The notes under the pieces: generated by a model | Database searches by the model: none | The model's input: only the letters and a program-made list of their open reading frames with translations | What the model was told of the DNA's origin: nothing | Origin: Chitinophagales bacterium | Lineage (GTDB): Bacteria > Bacteroidota > Bacteroidia > Chitinophagales > Saprospiraceae | DNA: 64,000 nt | Direction of reading: 5' to 3' | Assembly: GCA_013299105.1 (NCBI GenBank) | Contig: JAAFJY010000014.1 | Span: 62,001 to 126,000, forward strand | Shown: piece after piece, positions 10,601 to 18,500 of the stretch | Layout of the letters: every line of letters starts with the position of its first letter | Position numbering within the stretch: the stretch's first letter is position 1 | Program-made: the position numbers and the translations under genes

Positions 10601-13600
10601 TTCAATTTGCCCTGGGAAAAGTGTCAGATTATTTCTAGGACCAGTTTGGCCTAATGGGACTACTTTTAAATGGACTACTCCTGGATCTGGTACAATTCAG
10701 ACCGAACCTGTTATCACTGCCGACAAGGTGGGCACTTATCGCGTAACGGTCACATTTGCTAGTACGGGATGTTCACGAGTGTATAGCTTGGATATCCTGG
10801 ATGGAAGCAGCCCTTGCGAAATCAAAAAATATTTCCAGAACAATGGCTTTTTGGCCATCCCGATCAAAATCATCAAGCCTGTAGTACAAAGTCCAGAGTT
10901 GCGAGGTGGAGCTTGTCCAGCAAATTCGTGCAGCAACAGCTCAACGGGCATCTGTGTCAGCGATTTGGCAAAATACCAGATTGAGCTGAAAGGACGCGTG
11001 ATTGGCAACCTGGAACAATTGCAGAATACGCTGCTAAATGGCTTCCGAGACAAATGGGGCTATGACAATGCAAAATCGCAAATCACTAAAAACGAATTGT
11101 TCTGTTGCGAAAATTTCATACCAATCCACGAATCCTCTCTTGCCAATTCAAAACTGGGCTACTGGATACACCTTTGGGAAAATAGCAATTGTGAAACAGG
11201 TGGTGATGTGCTGTACATCAAAGCCAAAACCCCAAATGGGAGTTACTCTAGCGCTGACTTGGCCTTTTTGCAGGAAGGTTTGAAGTACTTTGATAAAAGA
11301 CAGGATTCGCAAGGCGAAAATTACCTTGCATGGGTGCAGGATTTGATGTTGGATAACCATTCTGAACCCAAGCAAATCAAAGTCTTTACCGATAAATATG
11401 AACCCAAGCGAGAGGTGCCTCTTCAATTGATTTGTAACGATGGTTTCAAACAATTAGAAACCCCAGTCATATCAGCTTCTGGTCAATTACTAATGCTGCC
11501 AGCTAGATCTATTTGGCGCTTTGATCGTAACCCAGAAGTTGCTAAAATCGCTATGAATGGTATTCTTACTGGGTTTACCACGTTTGCCAGCAACTCTCTT
11601 GAAATACTAGGGATTTATGGTGGGAGATACCACACAATGACATTGGATCATTTAGGATATTTTGACCAAGGTGTAGATGTTCGAAAAACTTTTCTCCAGA
11701 CTGCCGTTGAGTTTAACACTCCGGTGCTAGAGAGTGATGGTCAAATTGGGGTGTATCATGGTAGCCACCTGGATTTGAGTAAGGGAAGAGAATGTAACGA
11801 AAGCTTTATCATTTTCGAGACCAGACTCCGCCCTAAAGGAGCACTGTATGGAGGTACCTATAGCAGTGGGGTTAAAATCAGGCCAAGTGGAGCTTTTGTC
11901 AAATCAATGGCTGACGTAGCCGAAAACCAGTCTTTTGAAAGAAAGCAGCAGCAAGCCTATAGCATCTGCCCTGAATCTATAGGCTCAGCTGCAAATAAAG
12001 TTGCACAGCTAGGTCCTAATGCTGCCTATGATCAACTCCAACAGCTTCCTGCGCTTATCCATCCAGATGGTTTGAGAATCATGCTCAAAGTTCAAATTCC
12101 ATTGGGTGGTACAGAATGGTTTTTGATTGAAGTTGCTGAACGTGGGAAAGCCGATTTTTGTGAAGGAGCGTACCGAATATATCGTTGGTATTGCCAGATT
12201 GCAGCCTGGCGAGAGGTTAAAAGTAATGATTTACGGGCATTTCAAATTGACTGTTATACAATAAAGGCTCTTTTTGACTTTTCCCAAGCTGCAAGACGAT
12301 TACATGAAGGTCTTCAAATTACGTCATTTATACCAGTGGTCGGAGATATTGCCTCACTGATCAATGGCATGATCTATCTAGCAGAGGGAGACTTGGGTAG
12401 AGGAACCGAAGAGCTGTTTTTCGGAATTATAGGCTTAGGTGGAGAGTTAGGTGCGTTGGCTGGTATCGGTGCTCTCCGCTTCGCAGATGAAGCTGCTGAC
12501 GGAGCAGCTACAATCAGAGGCTTTGCAAGAAGTACACCTTGTAAAGATATTCCCGGATTCAATAGTTCAACTCCCGAATCAGGTCCTTGTTTAAAAGTGG
12601 ACGAGATTTTAGGCCAAAAAAGGACCAAAGAGCTGATTGATGCCCTAAAAAGAGATGGTTATGACTTTGATGGGGCTCCACTCGACCTGGCCAAGTTCAT
12701 TCACGGGACCAGATTGGGCGATGAATTCTACGACTGGCTGAAAACCGCCAACCTCTCTGATTTTGCCAAGCTGTGGAAAAAGGCAAGTGTAGAACTGCGA
12801 TTCGACCAGCGCCTGATGGACGACCTGCTTGAAGACATCATCAAAAATCCTGGCCTGATGGGCCTCTTTACTTCTGGTGCAAAATCTGAGCGAATGCTTC
12901 AGGCTTGGAAGTATTTCAAGTTGGGAGGGAACCGTGTTGAACGTTTGGAACTGGACCAATTGACCAGATTGGCTGATGATCTGGATCATCCGACTTGGGG
13001 CAAAGAAATTCGCGACTGGTTAGAGGCCGATCCAAGTGAAATATCTATTTGGATTGAGGTTAGAAAAGACCCCCACTATCACTGGGACCTGGTCAAAGAG
13101 AATCCTTCCGCAGCATGGCTGAAATGGTCTCATGGGGAATTCTTTAAAAACTCGACAGCATTGGGACGTAAGTTTGAAGGCGTTGCCGAAGCTGCTATGA
13201 AAGCGCGTTCTGCAAATGCACATTATTTGAAAATTCAGCAACAACTTGGAATTAATTTAGACGAGTATGATCTTTACACCCAAGTGCAGTTAACGATTAG
13301 CGGCGATAAATATTTCGTTGCAGATCAGGTCTTCATAAAGTGGAAAAAAGAAGGTGGTGTTGATGTTGTTGATGATGTAGTTGTGCTAGAGGTTAAATTA
13401 AAGTCTGGGACAGATTTGACTACAAACCAGAATTTGGGGTTGAATAGCACTAGCCAATTGACAGTAAGGAGTGCAAGTAAGAGTCCAGAAAGTTCTCGTT
13501 TGGTTGGCGAACAGGGAAAAACCTTGGACAAAAACACAAAACTTTCTGCAAATCCTAAGTTTTACAAGGTTTATGATGGCCAAAATGGAGATGCAATTGT

Positions 13601-13625
13601 TGATGTAAAAAACCTGAGGGAATGA
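4665..13625 (+). CDS. Giant SprB-like repeat toxin, unit 1 (full-length expression locus)
   Basis: This 2986-residue secreted protein starts with a signal peptide (about 1-25, cleavage near MQAQ). An Ig/PKD-like segment follows, then about ten tandem repeats of roughly 80 residues (about 206-1025), each with the pattern DCxxGN, a strand region, (R/L)NxGxWQxSPxFxGLxSGxY and a late Cys. Residues 1236-1454 are the block shared with units 2 and 3 and end in a typical SprB repeat (PYLYVWSNGAST..GTYSLTVTDGKGC). After two more DCxxGN repeats come domains shared by all three units (LAGFTKDKIIITQ; LGYWIHL; MLPARSIWRF), a hydrophobic pre-toxin segment (about 2548-2620, FIPVVGDIASLINGMIYLAEGD) and a C-terminal tip. 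The tip has D2887 and E2909-V-K2911, a PD-(D/E)xK-like nuclease pattern. No T9SS C-terminal domain is seen. The stop overlaps the next gene by 4 bases. Toxin activity is inferred. Confidence 0.8.
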   Translation: MKRTLQLLTLSALFLLFALPPMQAQVQAVPQVAKNQEFIPYIQQEDLGNGLVKLKIGTEQGQFEWSTGEKTPSIVVDGKRGGEYFLLYTPVLQSQTWKSVLFIPGQNTNLRSATSWCDGAGYTQTHTSICQGQTATLTARTDVAGAQYTWSTGETTASISVSPSSSTSYGVTITGPNNSCSANYSIPIQVLSSSNISITNIVAASNHLDCTPGNMNVEVFISNYSLQSNHEYSLNGGPWGNSLTFGPLGRGDMTARARLKNNACPPVEFIKYVDEFQGFEGGTFVYENLGDCQLNNVSVSYGKESGFGGGGLEFRIDNRPWQILSTFTGLGSGTYTYYARQSGGSCAFSTTFTVTETQGPALSGALVENQQDCITGNAKITAQINNAGSNQLEYQLNGGTWQSSPVFSNLSSGTYTMAIRSTGSSCAASTNTFTQTINEAYVPVISQIAVQNDNDCTTGNIQLTATLANPVAGIQYRRNGGAWQSSPTFSGLSSGNHTIEAGIPGASGGCTASLSRNVMEFQSVSLTALTKLNDLDCTTGNAIIEAVHNGGTLGGIEFRLNSGPWQSSNRFTGLGNGTYTVATRISGAGGCTVAGNSLQTAITERSGNVVISSVTKPGETDCFVGNSRVAVYLATPVVGVYYKLKGPNPLWQISNDVSVGGSGTYVIQASTINTPGSCIAEITVVINEVAGAVTALNLTGHTDCQMNNVTITAVHTGTPNSGIQFRLKKNDGVFGPWQNSPEFRNQGNGTYVVESKTSNNCTGSQTVTVDEGPEVVPQITGLAMNGDHTDCVNGNADFRLVTNESTHDHQFRVNGGTWRNPITDPYNAPYYYNFSRDSITVELRYTYSSNNVSRTCITSSRWLVDEHAPLDITSIQLARHDDCLLNNAQVTVQLKNNFGSTRYRRNNGSYVIGNPTFVNLGSGLHLFEALDARSCKDTMSIRITEPAQLKITTTTKANETDCIPNNATVTVSTTGARGGLSYRAGTGPWFGSNPISGLGTGTYKVMAQDATGCKDSVNVSISERAMPTVTKVQDSVVICAGASTSLSIDGGGTYLWSNGLGTAATVSVSPSATTSYTVTVTHASSGCTVLATRKVVVRPLPSFSVNPASACANQTGLLNVGTSESLTYSWGGTAFTTNGSIYLIAGASTTLVAKNQWGCTSPALTVGVGIIPTGGQILGPDEVCPGVPFTLILRPNGGPDFSQTYAITAPQVIPLGGFSNGCPFNASKAIGIKPLPTLQIQAPDSLCTGTSTIATASTSPGVSYLWATGSTSPTLPMYAGETMSLTVTAPNGCKASDTHTIHSLPIPAPVISASGPLNCAGDSVTLSASGLLPGTSYQWSNGASTASIRVAPVPTAYILTATRSGCVGISNVLTLTPPTALSISDTLVQPICYGTATGHIGISVAGGTLPYLYVWSNGASTTSISNLRAGTYSLTVTDGKGCSLVESFLLGEPAKVQVLLSKTGDEDCQAGNVQLKARSQHARGPIQLSLNNAPFDTISNWMVGNGFFKVQLRDSLGCVAWDSIDVREQPVSIQSITLLNVNDCTLGNLAIKILASGDFQHFTYAVNEDSFGTSNVLKLPKNQEIVKVKVRDNKTCEAVQDYLVPGIDSVIVESKDISDCSQADGTIQISFPAGSQDSLAFSIDGGLNWQNGTGLFLGLTPGLYRPAVKILSRNCVLFADTVRISAPGCLPLAGFTKDKIIITQADQRIILPWRVFTTAWGQVDTAFSLIVTRIGDGVPHFVAPRSDVSPAGELRSTTLRVPKWYARTFAGGDSLELFLQESAEEFLEPGEYVFQLSGNKVNIAPGKGRLTVYADFDNRVLETPISTCLTKEITLTAQDGECWYWEGITPGNTKTVVIKNHVPGTIYKVYYLKGLKQYIQIFNIDDKTQIPVSILGPTELCPSEITKLSAKVQPSAAGDWTFKWQDGSTTADFTISPTQTTTYTLTVKQLSTGCEYQVTHTVNLKPQKTEYSLLSNGGNSICPGKSVRLFLGPVWPNGTTFKWTTPGSGTIQTEPVITADKVGTYRVTVTFASTGCSRVYSLDILDGSSPCEIKKYFQNNGFLAIPIKIIKPVVQSPELRGGACPANSCSNSSTGICVSDLAKYQIELKGRVIGNLEQLQNTLLNGFRDKWGYDNAKSQITKNELFCCENFIPIHESSLANSKLGYWIHLWENSNCETGGDVLYIKAKTPNGSYSSADLAFLQEGLKYFDKRQDSQGENYLAWVQDLMLDNHSEPKQIKVFTDKYEPKREVPLQLICNDGFKQLETPVISASGQLLMLPARSIWRFDRNPEVAKIAMNGILTGFTTFASNSLEILGIYGGRYHTMTLDHLGYFDQGVDVRKTFLQTAVEFNTPVLESDGQIGVYHGSHLDLSKGRECNESFIIFETRLRPKGALYGGTYSSGVKIRPSGAFVKSMADVAENQSFERKQQQAYSICPESIGSAANKVAQLGPNAAYDQLQQLPALIHPDGLRIMLKVQIPLGGTEWFLIEVAERGKADFCEGAYRIYRWYCQIAAWREVKSNDLRAFQIDCYTIKALFDFSQAARRLHEGLQITSFIPVVGDIASLINGMIYLAEGDLGRGTEELFFGIIGLGGELGALAGIGALRFADEAADGAATIRGFARSTPCKDIPGFNSSTPESGPCLKVDEILGQKRTKELIDALKRDGYDFDGAPLDLAKFIHGTRLGDEFYDWLKTANLSDFAKLWKKASVELRFDQRLMDDLLEDIIKNPGLMGLFTSGAKSERMLQAWKYFKLGGNRVERLELDQLTRLADDLDHPTWGKEIRDWLEADPSEISIWIEVRKDPHYHWDLVKENPSAAWLKWSHGEFFKNSTALGRKFEGVAEAAMKARSANAHYLKIQQQLGINLDEYDLYTQVQLTISGDKYFVADQVFIKWKKEGGVDVVDDVVVLEVKLKSGTDLTTNQNLGLNSTSQLTVRSASKSPESSRLVGEQGKTLDKNTKLSANPKFYKVYDGQNGDAIVDVKNLRE
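8370..9026 (+). repeat. Shared recombination block, copy 1 (inside the full-length toxin gene)
   Basis: From CCCACCCTCC at 8370 to GGGGGAGCCTGC at about 9026 the DNA is nearly identical to 20098-20757 and 31575-32235, and in the same reading frame. It encodes Ig-like segments and one SprB repeat. Between copies 1 and 2 the similarity runs on to about 9245. The left edge is sharp: unit 1 has coding sequence before it, and the other two have a terminator-linked junction. Confidence 0.9.
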
Positions 13626-14296
13626 ATTCAAAAAAATTTATCACAATTCTGTCGAAGCAGCTTAGTTTAGCTCCTGATAGATGGCAACCATGTCATGGAT
13701 TCGGTTCAGTTTGGTTGAAAAAAGCAAGAGAGAATGGGAATGTTAACATCATTCTTTGGAATGTAAACAGTAATGCTGGATACTCAAAAATTTCTCCTGG
13801 ATACACAACCTGTTATCTCTGGATATTTAAGGTAGAATCTATTCTATCTAAATTTTTGGAAAAAGAAAAACAGGAGCTTGGAATGGGAACGGTTCGATTC
13901 AAACTAGATCGTGAGTATGCTTTGGAAGTAGATATTGAGTACGATGAAGATGTATCTGTATTATGCCCTTACATTGAGGCTCAACTGAATTCGAATATCT
14001 TCTTAGAGTTCGAGAAGCTTGAAGACCTTAACTATGTGCATGAATGTGCAATGAAGTATTTGGAGGCTGATGAATTAACTATTTTTATACCATCTCCGCC
14101 TCATAATAGACTAATCATTCTCAAAGCGCTAATAGGTGCTGATGATTTTCATGAATATTACAAGGAAATATATTCTACATATTTAGAATATGTAGAAGGG
14201 CCTTATGACTACATCTTCGCTCCCCACGCCCGCTACATGCCCGACCTATACGAAGAACTAAAGCCCATTTACGAACAAAACAAAAACAAACGATGA
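13622..14296 (+). CDS. Putative immunity protein, unit 1
   Basis: A 224-residue protein with no signal peptide and no recognised family. It is acidic toward the middle (DIEYDEDVSVLCPYIEA) and rich in aromatic residues, like many cytoplasmic immunity proteins. Its ATG overlaps the toxin stop by 4 bases (ATGA), and its own stop overlaps the next gene in the same way, so it is probably translationally coupled. The role is inferred from position: directly behind a nuclease-like toxin tip, and unrelated in sequence to the proteins in the same place in units 2 and 3. Its DNA is AT-rich compared with the conserved parts of the array. Confidence 0.6.
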   Translation: MNSKKFITILSKQLSLAPDRWQPCHGFGSVWLKKARENGNVNIILWNVNSNAGYSKISPGYTTCYLWIFKVESILSKFLEKEKQELGMGTVRFKLDREYALEVDIEYDEDVSVLCPYIEAQLNSNIFLEFEKLEDLNYVHECAMKYLEADELTIFIPSPPHNRLIILKALIGADDFHEYYKEIYSTYLEYVEGPYDYIFAPHARYMPDLYEELKPIYEQNKNKR

Positions 14297-14868
14297 GGTA
14301 TGTGTTGATCATGGTTTTGCTGTGCTGCCTGGGCAGTGGCTTGGGTGCCCAGGTCCAAAAAGGAGATTGTATGCTTGGGGGCTCGTTTCACTACAAGCGG
14401 GTGGATTATTCACGGAGTCATTACAATATCCTGAATGCAATACCTGAGGGCGGTTATTTTCTCAACAACAGGCTTTCGCTAACAGGTTACGCCACTTTCA
14501 GTTGGTTGTACTGGCGCAGTAGAACTGGAGGGGCAGATGTACCCGGTAATACCCGCTTTGGGGGTGGGCTGGCGCTGAATTTTTACTATGGTAAGAAAAA
14601 ATCCTCTCTCCAACCTTTTATCTATGCTGGAGCCCGGCGAGTGGTCGAAGCCAAAATTTGGAGTCAGGAATATGACCAGCGCTACGCTTCGGGCTATGAT
14701 GTAGGTGCGGGGCTGCATGCTTTCATCCGACCCGACGTGGCCCTCGATTTTCGGTACAACCGCTACTTTGATACTTATGCTGACCGGACTTTTGGTCAGC
14801 TTCTGTTTGGAATCAAAGCTTTCATTAAAAAAGATGCAAAGCAGCAAAAAAAAGATAAAAACAAATGA
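14293..14868 (+). CDS. Small outer-membrane beta-barrel-like protein, unit 1 (first of pair)
   Basis: A 191-residue protein with a signal peptide (cleavage near LGAQ) and alternating hydrophobic/aromatic strands typical of an eight-stranded OmpX/OmpA-like barrel (LSLTGYATFSWLYW; GGGLALNFYYG; LGFGIKAF-like last strand), ending in a Lys-rich tail. It starts within the immunity stop (ATGA) and ends in an ATGA overlap with the second barrel gene. It is clearly related to 37726-38259 in unit 3 (QKGDCMLGGSF against HQGDWLLGGNF; KKSSLQPFIYA against KKSSTIQPFVYT). Its role is unknown; it may anchor or export the large partner protein encoded downstream. Confidence 0.65.
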   Translation: MRYVLIMVLLCCLGSGLGAQVQKGDCMLGGSFHYKRVDYSRSHYNILNAIPEGGYFLNNRLSLTGYATFSWLYWRSRTGGADVPGNTRFGGGLALNFYYGKKKSSLQPFIYAGARRVVEAKIWSQEYDQRYASGYDVGAGLHAFIRPDVALDFRYNRYFDTYADRTFGQLLFGIKAFIKKDAKQQKKDKNK

Positions 14869-15476
14869 AAAACAGAAACTACAAAATAGTCCTGTTGAAG
14901 TACATGCTATGGATACTGTGCTACTTTCCGATCGGTGCATTGGCTCAAATTGGCAAAGGCACTACCATTTTGGGCGCTGAGTTCAATTATGCCAATATAC
15001 AGGAATTGCATACCGAATATGCTACCATCAAAGCCCAAGGGGCCTGGGGATTTACCGACCGTTTGTTCTTTGGTGTATTTGGAGAATTGGTTTTGGATCT
15101 CTACAATATATTTGGCGACAAGCTGGACTACGGACTCGAATTCAGTCCTGGTCTGATGGCGAGGTATTATTTGAAACTCCCCAATAAGAAAAAAATAGGC
15201 TGGTGGGCCGAAGGATTTGTACAAAGACACATGGGCGTGGACGGCGTTAACGATGAGCACGGTTATCCACCTATTTTAGTGGTAGAGGAGCTCTACGACC
15301 AGGTTTATGGCCTTGGAGGCCGACTCGGAGGCGATTTTTTTCTGTCCCAAAATGCAGCCCTCACGGCTAATATCACCTTTGATAAACGTGGAACAGTGGA
15401 AGAGATGGGAGCTTATTTTGGCGTTCAGATTTACCTGAACCGAGCGGAAAATGCCCCTAAAAAAAGGAAAAGATAA
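14865..15476 (+). CDS. Small outer-membrane beta-barrel-like protein, unit 1 (second of pair)
   Basis: A 203-residue protein with a signal peptide ending near GALAQ and mature start IGKGTTILGAEF. Barrel-like strands follow (FFGVFGELVLDLY, FSPGLMARYYL, GWWAEGFVQR, NAALTANITF). Unit 3 has a homologue at 38263-38901 (EKGTTLIGGNAF; APGIFARYYYL; GLWAETGVAR). The start overlaps the first barrel gene by 4 bases. The gene for the T9SS-sorted partner begins 31 bases after its stop, so the two barrels and the partner are probably one operon. Confidence 0.65.
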   Translation: MKNRNYKIVLLKYMLWILCYFPIGALAQIGKGTTILGAEFNYANIQELHTEYATIKAQGAWGFTDRLFFGVFGELVLDLYNIFGDKLDYGLEFSPGLMARYYLKLPNKKKIGWWAEGFVQRHMGVDGVNDEHGYPPILVVEELYDQVYGLGGRLGGDFFLSQNAALTANITFDKRGTVEEMGAYFGVQIYLNRAENAPKKRKR

Positions 15477-15507
15477 CCGTAATAACCTCCCTTAAAACCT
15501 AAGGCTT

Positions 15508-18500
15508 ATGAACCCTTTCAAGTTATTCAACAAATACAGTTGGCTTTGGACCTTTGCCTTGTGTACAGGCGGCCTGTTGCTCAAAGCATCTGCTCAAGAC
15601 TTGCGCGAGCAGATCATCGTCAGCGAAGTCAACCAGTCTTCGTGTGCACAATGCAATGGCAAAATCAGTGTGAAACTACCATTGGGCATGGCTCTCCCCC
15701 TTCAGGTTAGTTTGAGGGATGCAGGTAGCACTTCTCCTAAAACTCTCCATTATTCAGAATTAAGTGAAGTTACGCAGGCCATTTTTGATGAAGTTTGCCC
15801 TGGACCTTATACCATAACAGTAAGTATAAAAGACCCCAAATTTGAAGATCAAAGTTGTGCCATCTTGACCAAAACAGGGATTTTGAAAGGAAATGGACAA
15901 GCCAATTTTGCAGTCACGTTGGTGAGCAACGTCAATAATCTGCTGCAAATCAGTACCACCGCACTTAACCCCTCATTTAAGTGGAGCAATGGAGAAACCA
16001 CCCAAGACTTGAGTGTCAAAATCCCCGGAGATTACACGGTCACGGTGACTGATATTGCGGGCTGTGCTAAGATCGCTGGCCCATTTTCGGCAAAGGCAGA
16101 ATGTTACAGCGCCAATGGAACCTACATTGGCGAAAAATTTGAGATTGGAATAGCTGGAATGACCGATAAACAAGAAGGTATTTTCAGCAGTGGGGCAGAT
16201 CAAACCCTGCGGGTTACTTTTGCAGGGGGTACTGCCCTGCCAGCCGGATACACCATAAAATGGCTGCTGAGTGATGGGACAGTATTGGGCAATGCTAACA
16301 GTATTACCATACCATACAACCAATTTTCCAATTATAAATCGGTAAAAGTAGTAGTAAACAACGCTTGTGAGCAACGCGAGCGCACGATCAAGTTGCAAGC
16401 TTGCGGCGAAGTCCTCAAAGACCCAACGGAGCTTTTTGACATGAAAGTAGAACCTTCGTGTTATTACCGCTCATTGGGCAGTGGCACCAGTATCGTTTCA
16501 ACCGATAACCGCACCGGAAAAATAACCCTTAGTATCCCCATCCCAGCGGGCATGACCCAACAGCAAATTGTGGTAAGCCTGGCTAGCCGAAAATTCACGG
16601 CAAGTAGCGTAGACAGCAAGGGGCGGGCTGTTTTTGTACTCGATCGTTTGTATTCCTTCGAATCCGCTCAGACGATTTTGGTGGAATTTGGTGCTTGTAA
16701 ATTTTCATTTCAGGCGGTGGTACCGAAGAAGGAAGCTAAGTATTTTGAAGATGTGGTACTGCGATACAGTAAGGACTTGGATGCTTACGATCCGGTCAAA
16801 AATTTGTGTAATTTCACTGCTACTTGTTCAACAGAAACTAACCCTTCAAAAGATGTGGTGAACCCACCCTTTTTGGTATCCTTTCCTCCTATCAAGTTCA
16901 TTTCGAGGTCACAGACTTTCGATCGCAGCGTTAGTAAACGAAAATGTGAAAAAGTAGCTGTTTGTGGGGCAGGTAGTTTTTCTTATGAAGCACGTTTGCA
17001 CCAGTTACCTTTTGAGGAAAGATTGGTTGATGCCGTCACCACTTATGCAGGCATTTTTAACGAAGTGCTCAACAGTATAATTACCGATCCTAAAATCAAA
17101 CTCACGCCAGCTGAGAAAGAATTTATGATTGAAAAACTGTGTGCTGATAACAAGGATCGACAGCGGTGTAGGAAAGTCAGATTTTGCCCTGGCAGCTTTG
17201 AAGTGATAGACGATTCTGCACCGGGAGGACCACTTTTTGGAAGGAGAAAAAATAGCGATCAACTCTCTGAAGATGGGAAATGCTGGGAATTGGATTGTGG
17301 CCGAGGCAGAGGCCGTGAAATGCTCTCTACTTGTGACCCTGAATTGGCTCAAGTAGTCAAAATTATTGCGCCTGTTGGTCCAACAGGTGGCGTATGCTTG
17401 GATGTAGAGGATCGTGATGACACCAGCGATAATACAGATGGCGAGAATGGCAAAAAGTGTGAAAAATATGAATACACGAGGACTACTGCGGCTCAATTAT
17501 TGGCGGCAAACTCTCCAGATGAGTTGAATATAATTCCTGGCAGTCAATTAGAGAGAATTTACTGGTTGTTGAAGAATAGAGCAGATGCTCTGGATCAGTT
17601 GCTTGAAAGAGCTGGCACGGGAGCATCGCGCTTAGCTTGTTATAAAATCAAGTACTGTACGATCACGCAAATAGTAAGGAATTTTAGATCCCTAGAGAGA
17701 GATATAATAGATGAGGATTGTCAAACTTGCAGTAATGCAGATATGGTATATACAAACTTGTATGATCTTGTTAGGAAACTACCTAATAATCCAATAGGTG
17801 CCGATTTTAGATATTTGAAAAGAGCATACGGTTTTGATCCTGCAAGTACACCATTTACCTACAGATGTGTGCCTATTGAGTATTGCCCTGGTACGAATAT
17901 CGTAAAACGAATAGATAAAGTAAGTGACTTAGTGCGTCAAGTTACTACTTTTGATTGCCCCAATTGTACAGCTATATCCGTCAGGTTCAATGTTTTGGTA
18001 GGGATCTATTTCAGGAAAGATCGTGCCGCATGGAGGGAATTAATTGGTGAAAATGAACAGTATGAAGATTTTATTCTTGAAGGGGAAGATTTGGAAAAAC
18101 TAATTCTAAAGAATGGTCGCTATCATTCGAGTACATACGAGGGTTGCCCAATTATTCAATTTTGCAAGGAAACAAATAAAGTCTTCAATTTCAGAAAAAT
18201 GGACGATTACTTATTTAACTCTACATGTAACCATTTGTTTCATGAAGGCGATCAAAATAATCATACAATCTCTTTTGGATCAAACCTGTTCAGCCAGCAA
18301 AACGAGGTAGAGCCAAGAAGCCCGAAATATTTTGAAGATTTCCCGGCAAATGAGGTTTTTAATATGTTCACTCCTCAAATTAGCGGTGGCTTTTTCAGCG
18401 GCAAGGCAGCCATTAGTAACGAAAAAACTGGAAAATACTATAACTTTAGCCACGATGTGAAACCATTACAAGTGTTAAAAGATTCTGCTATTATTTTTAA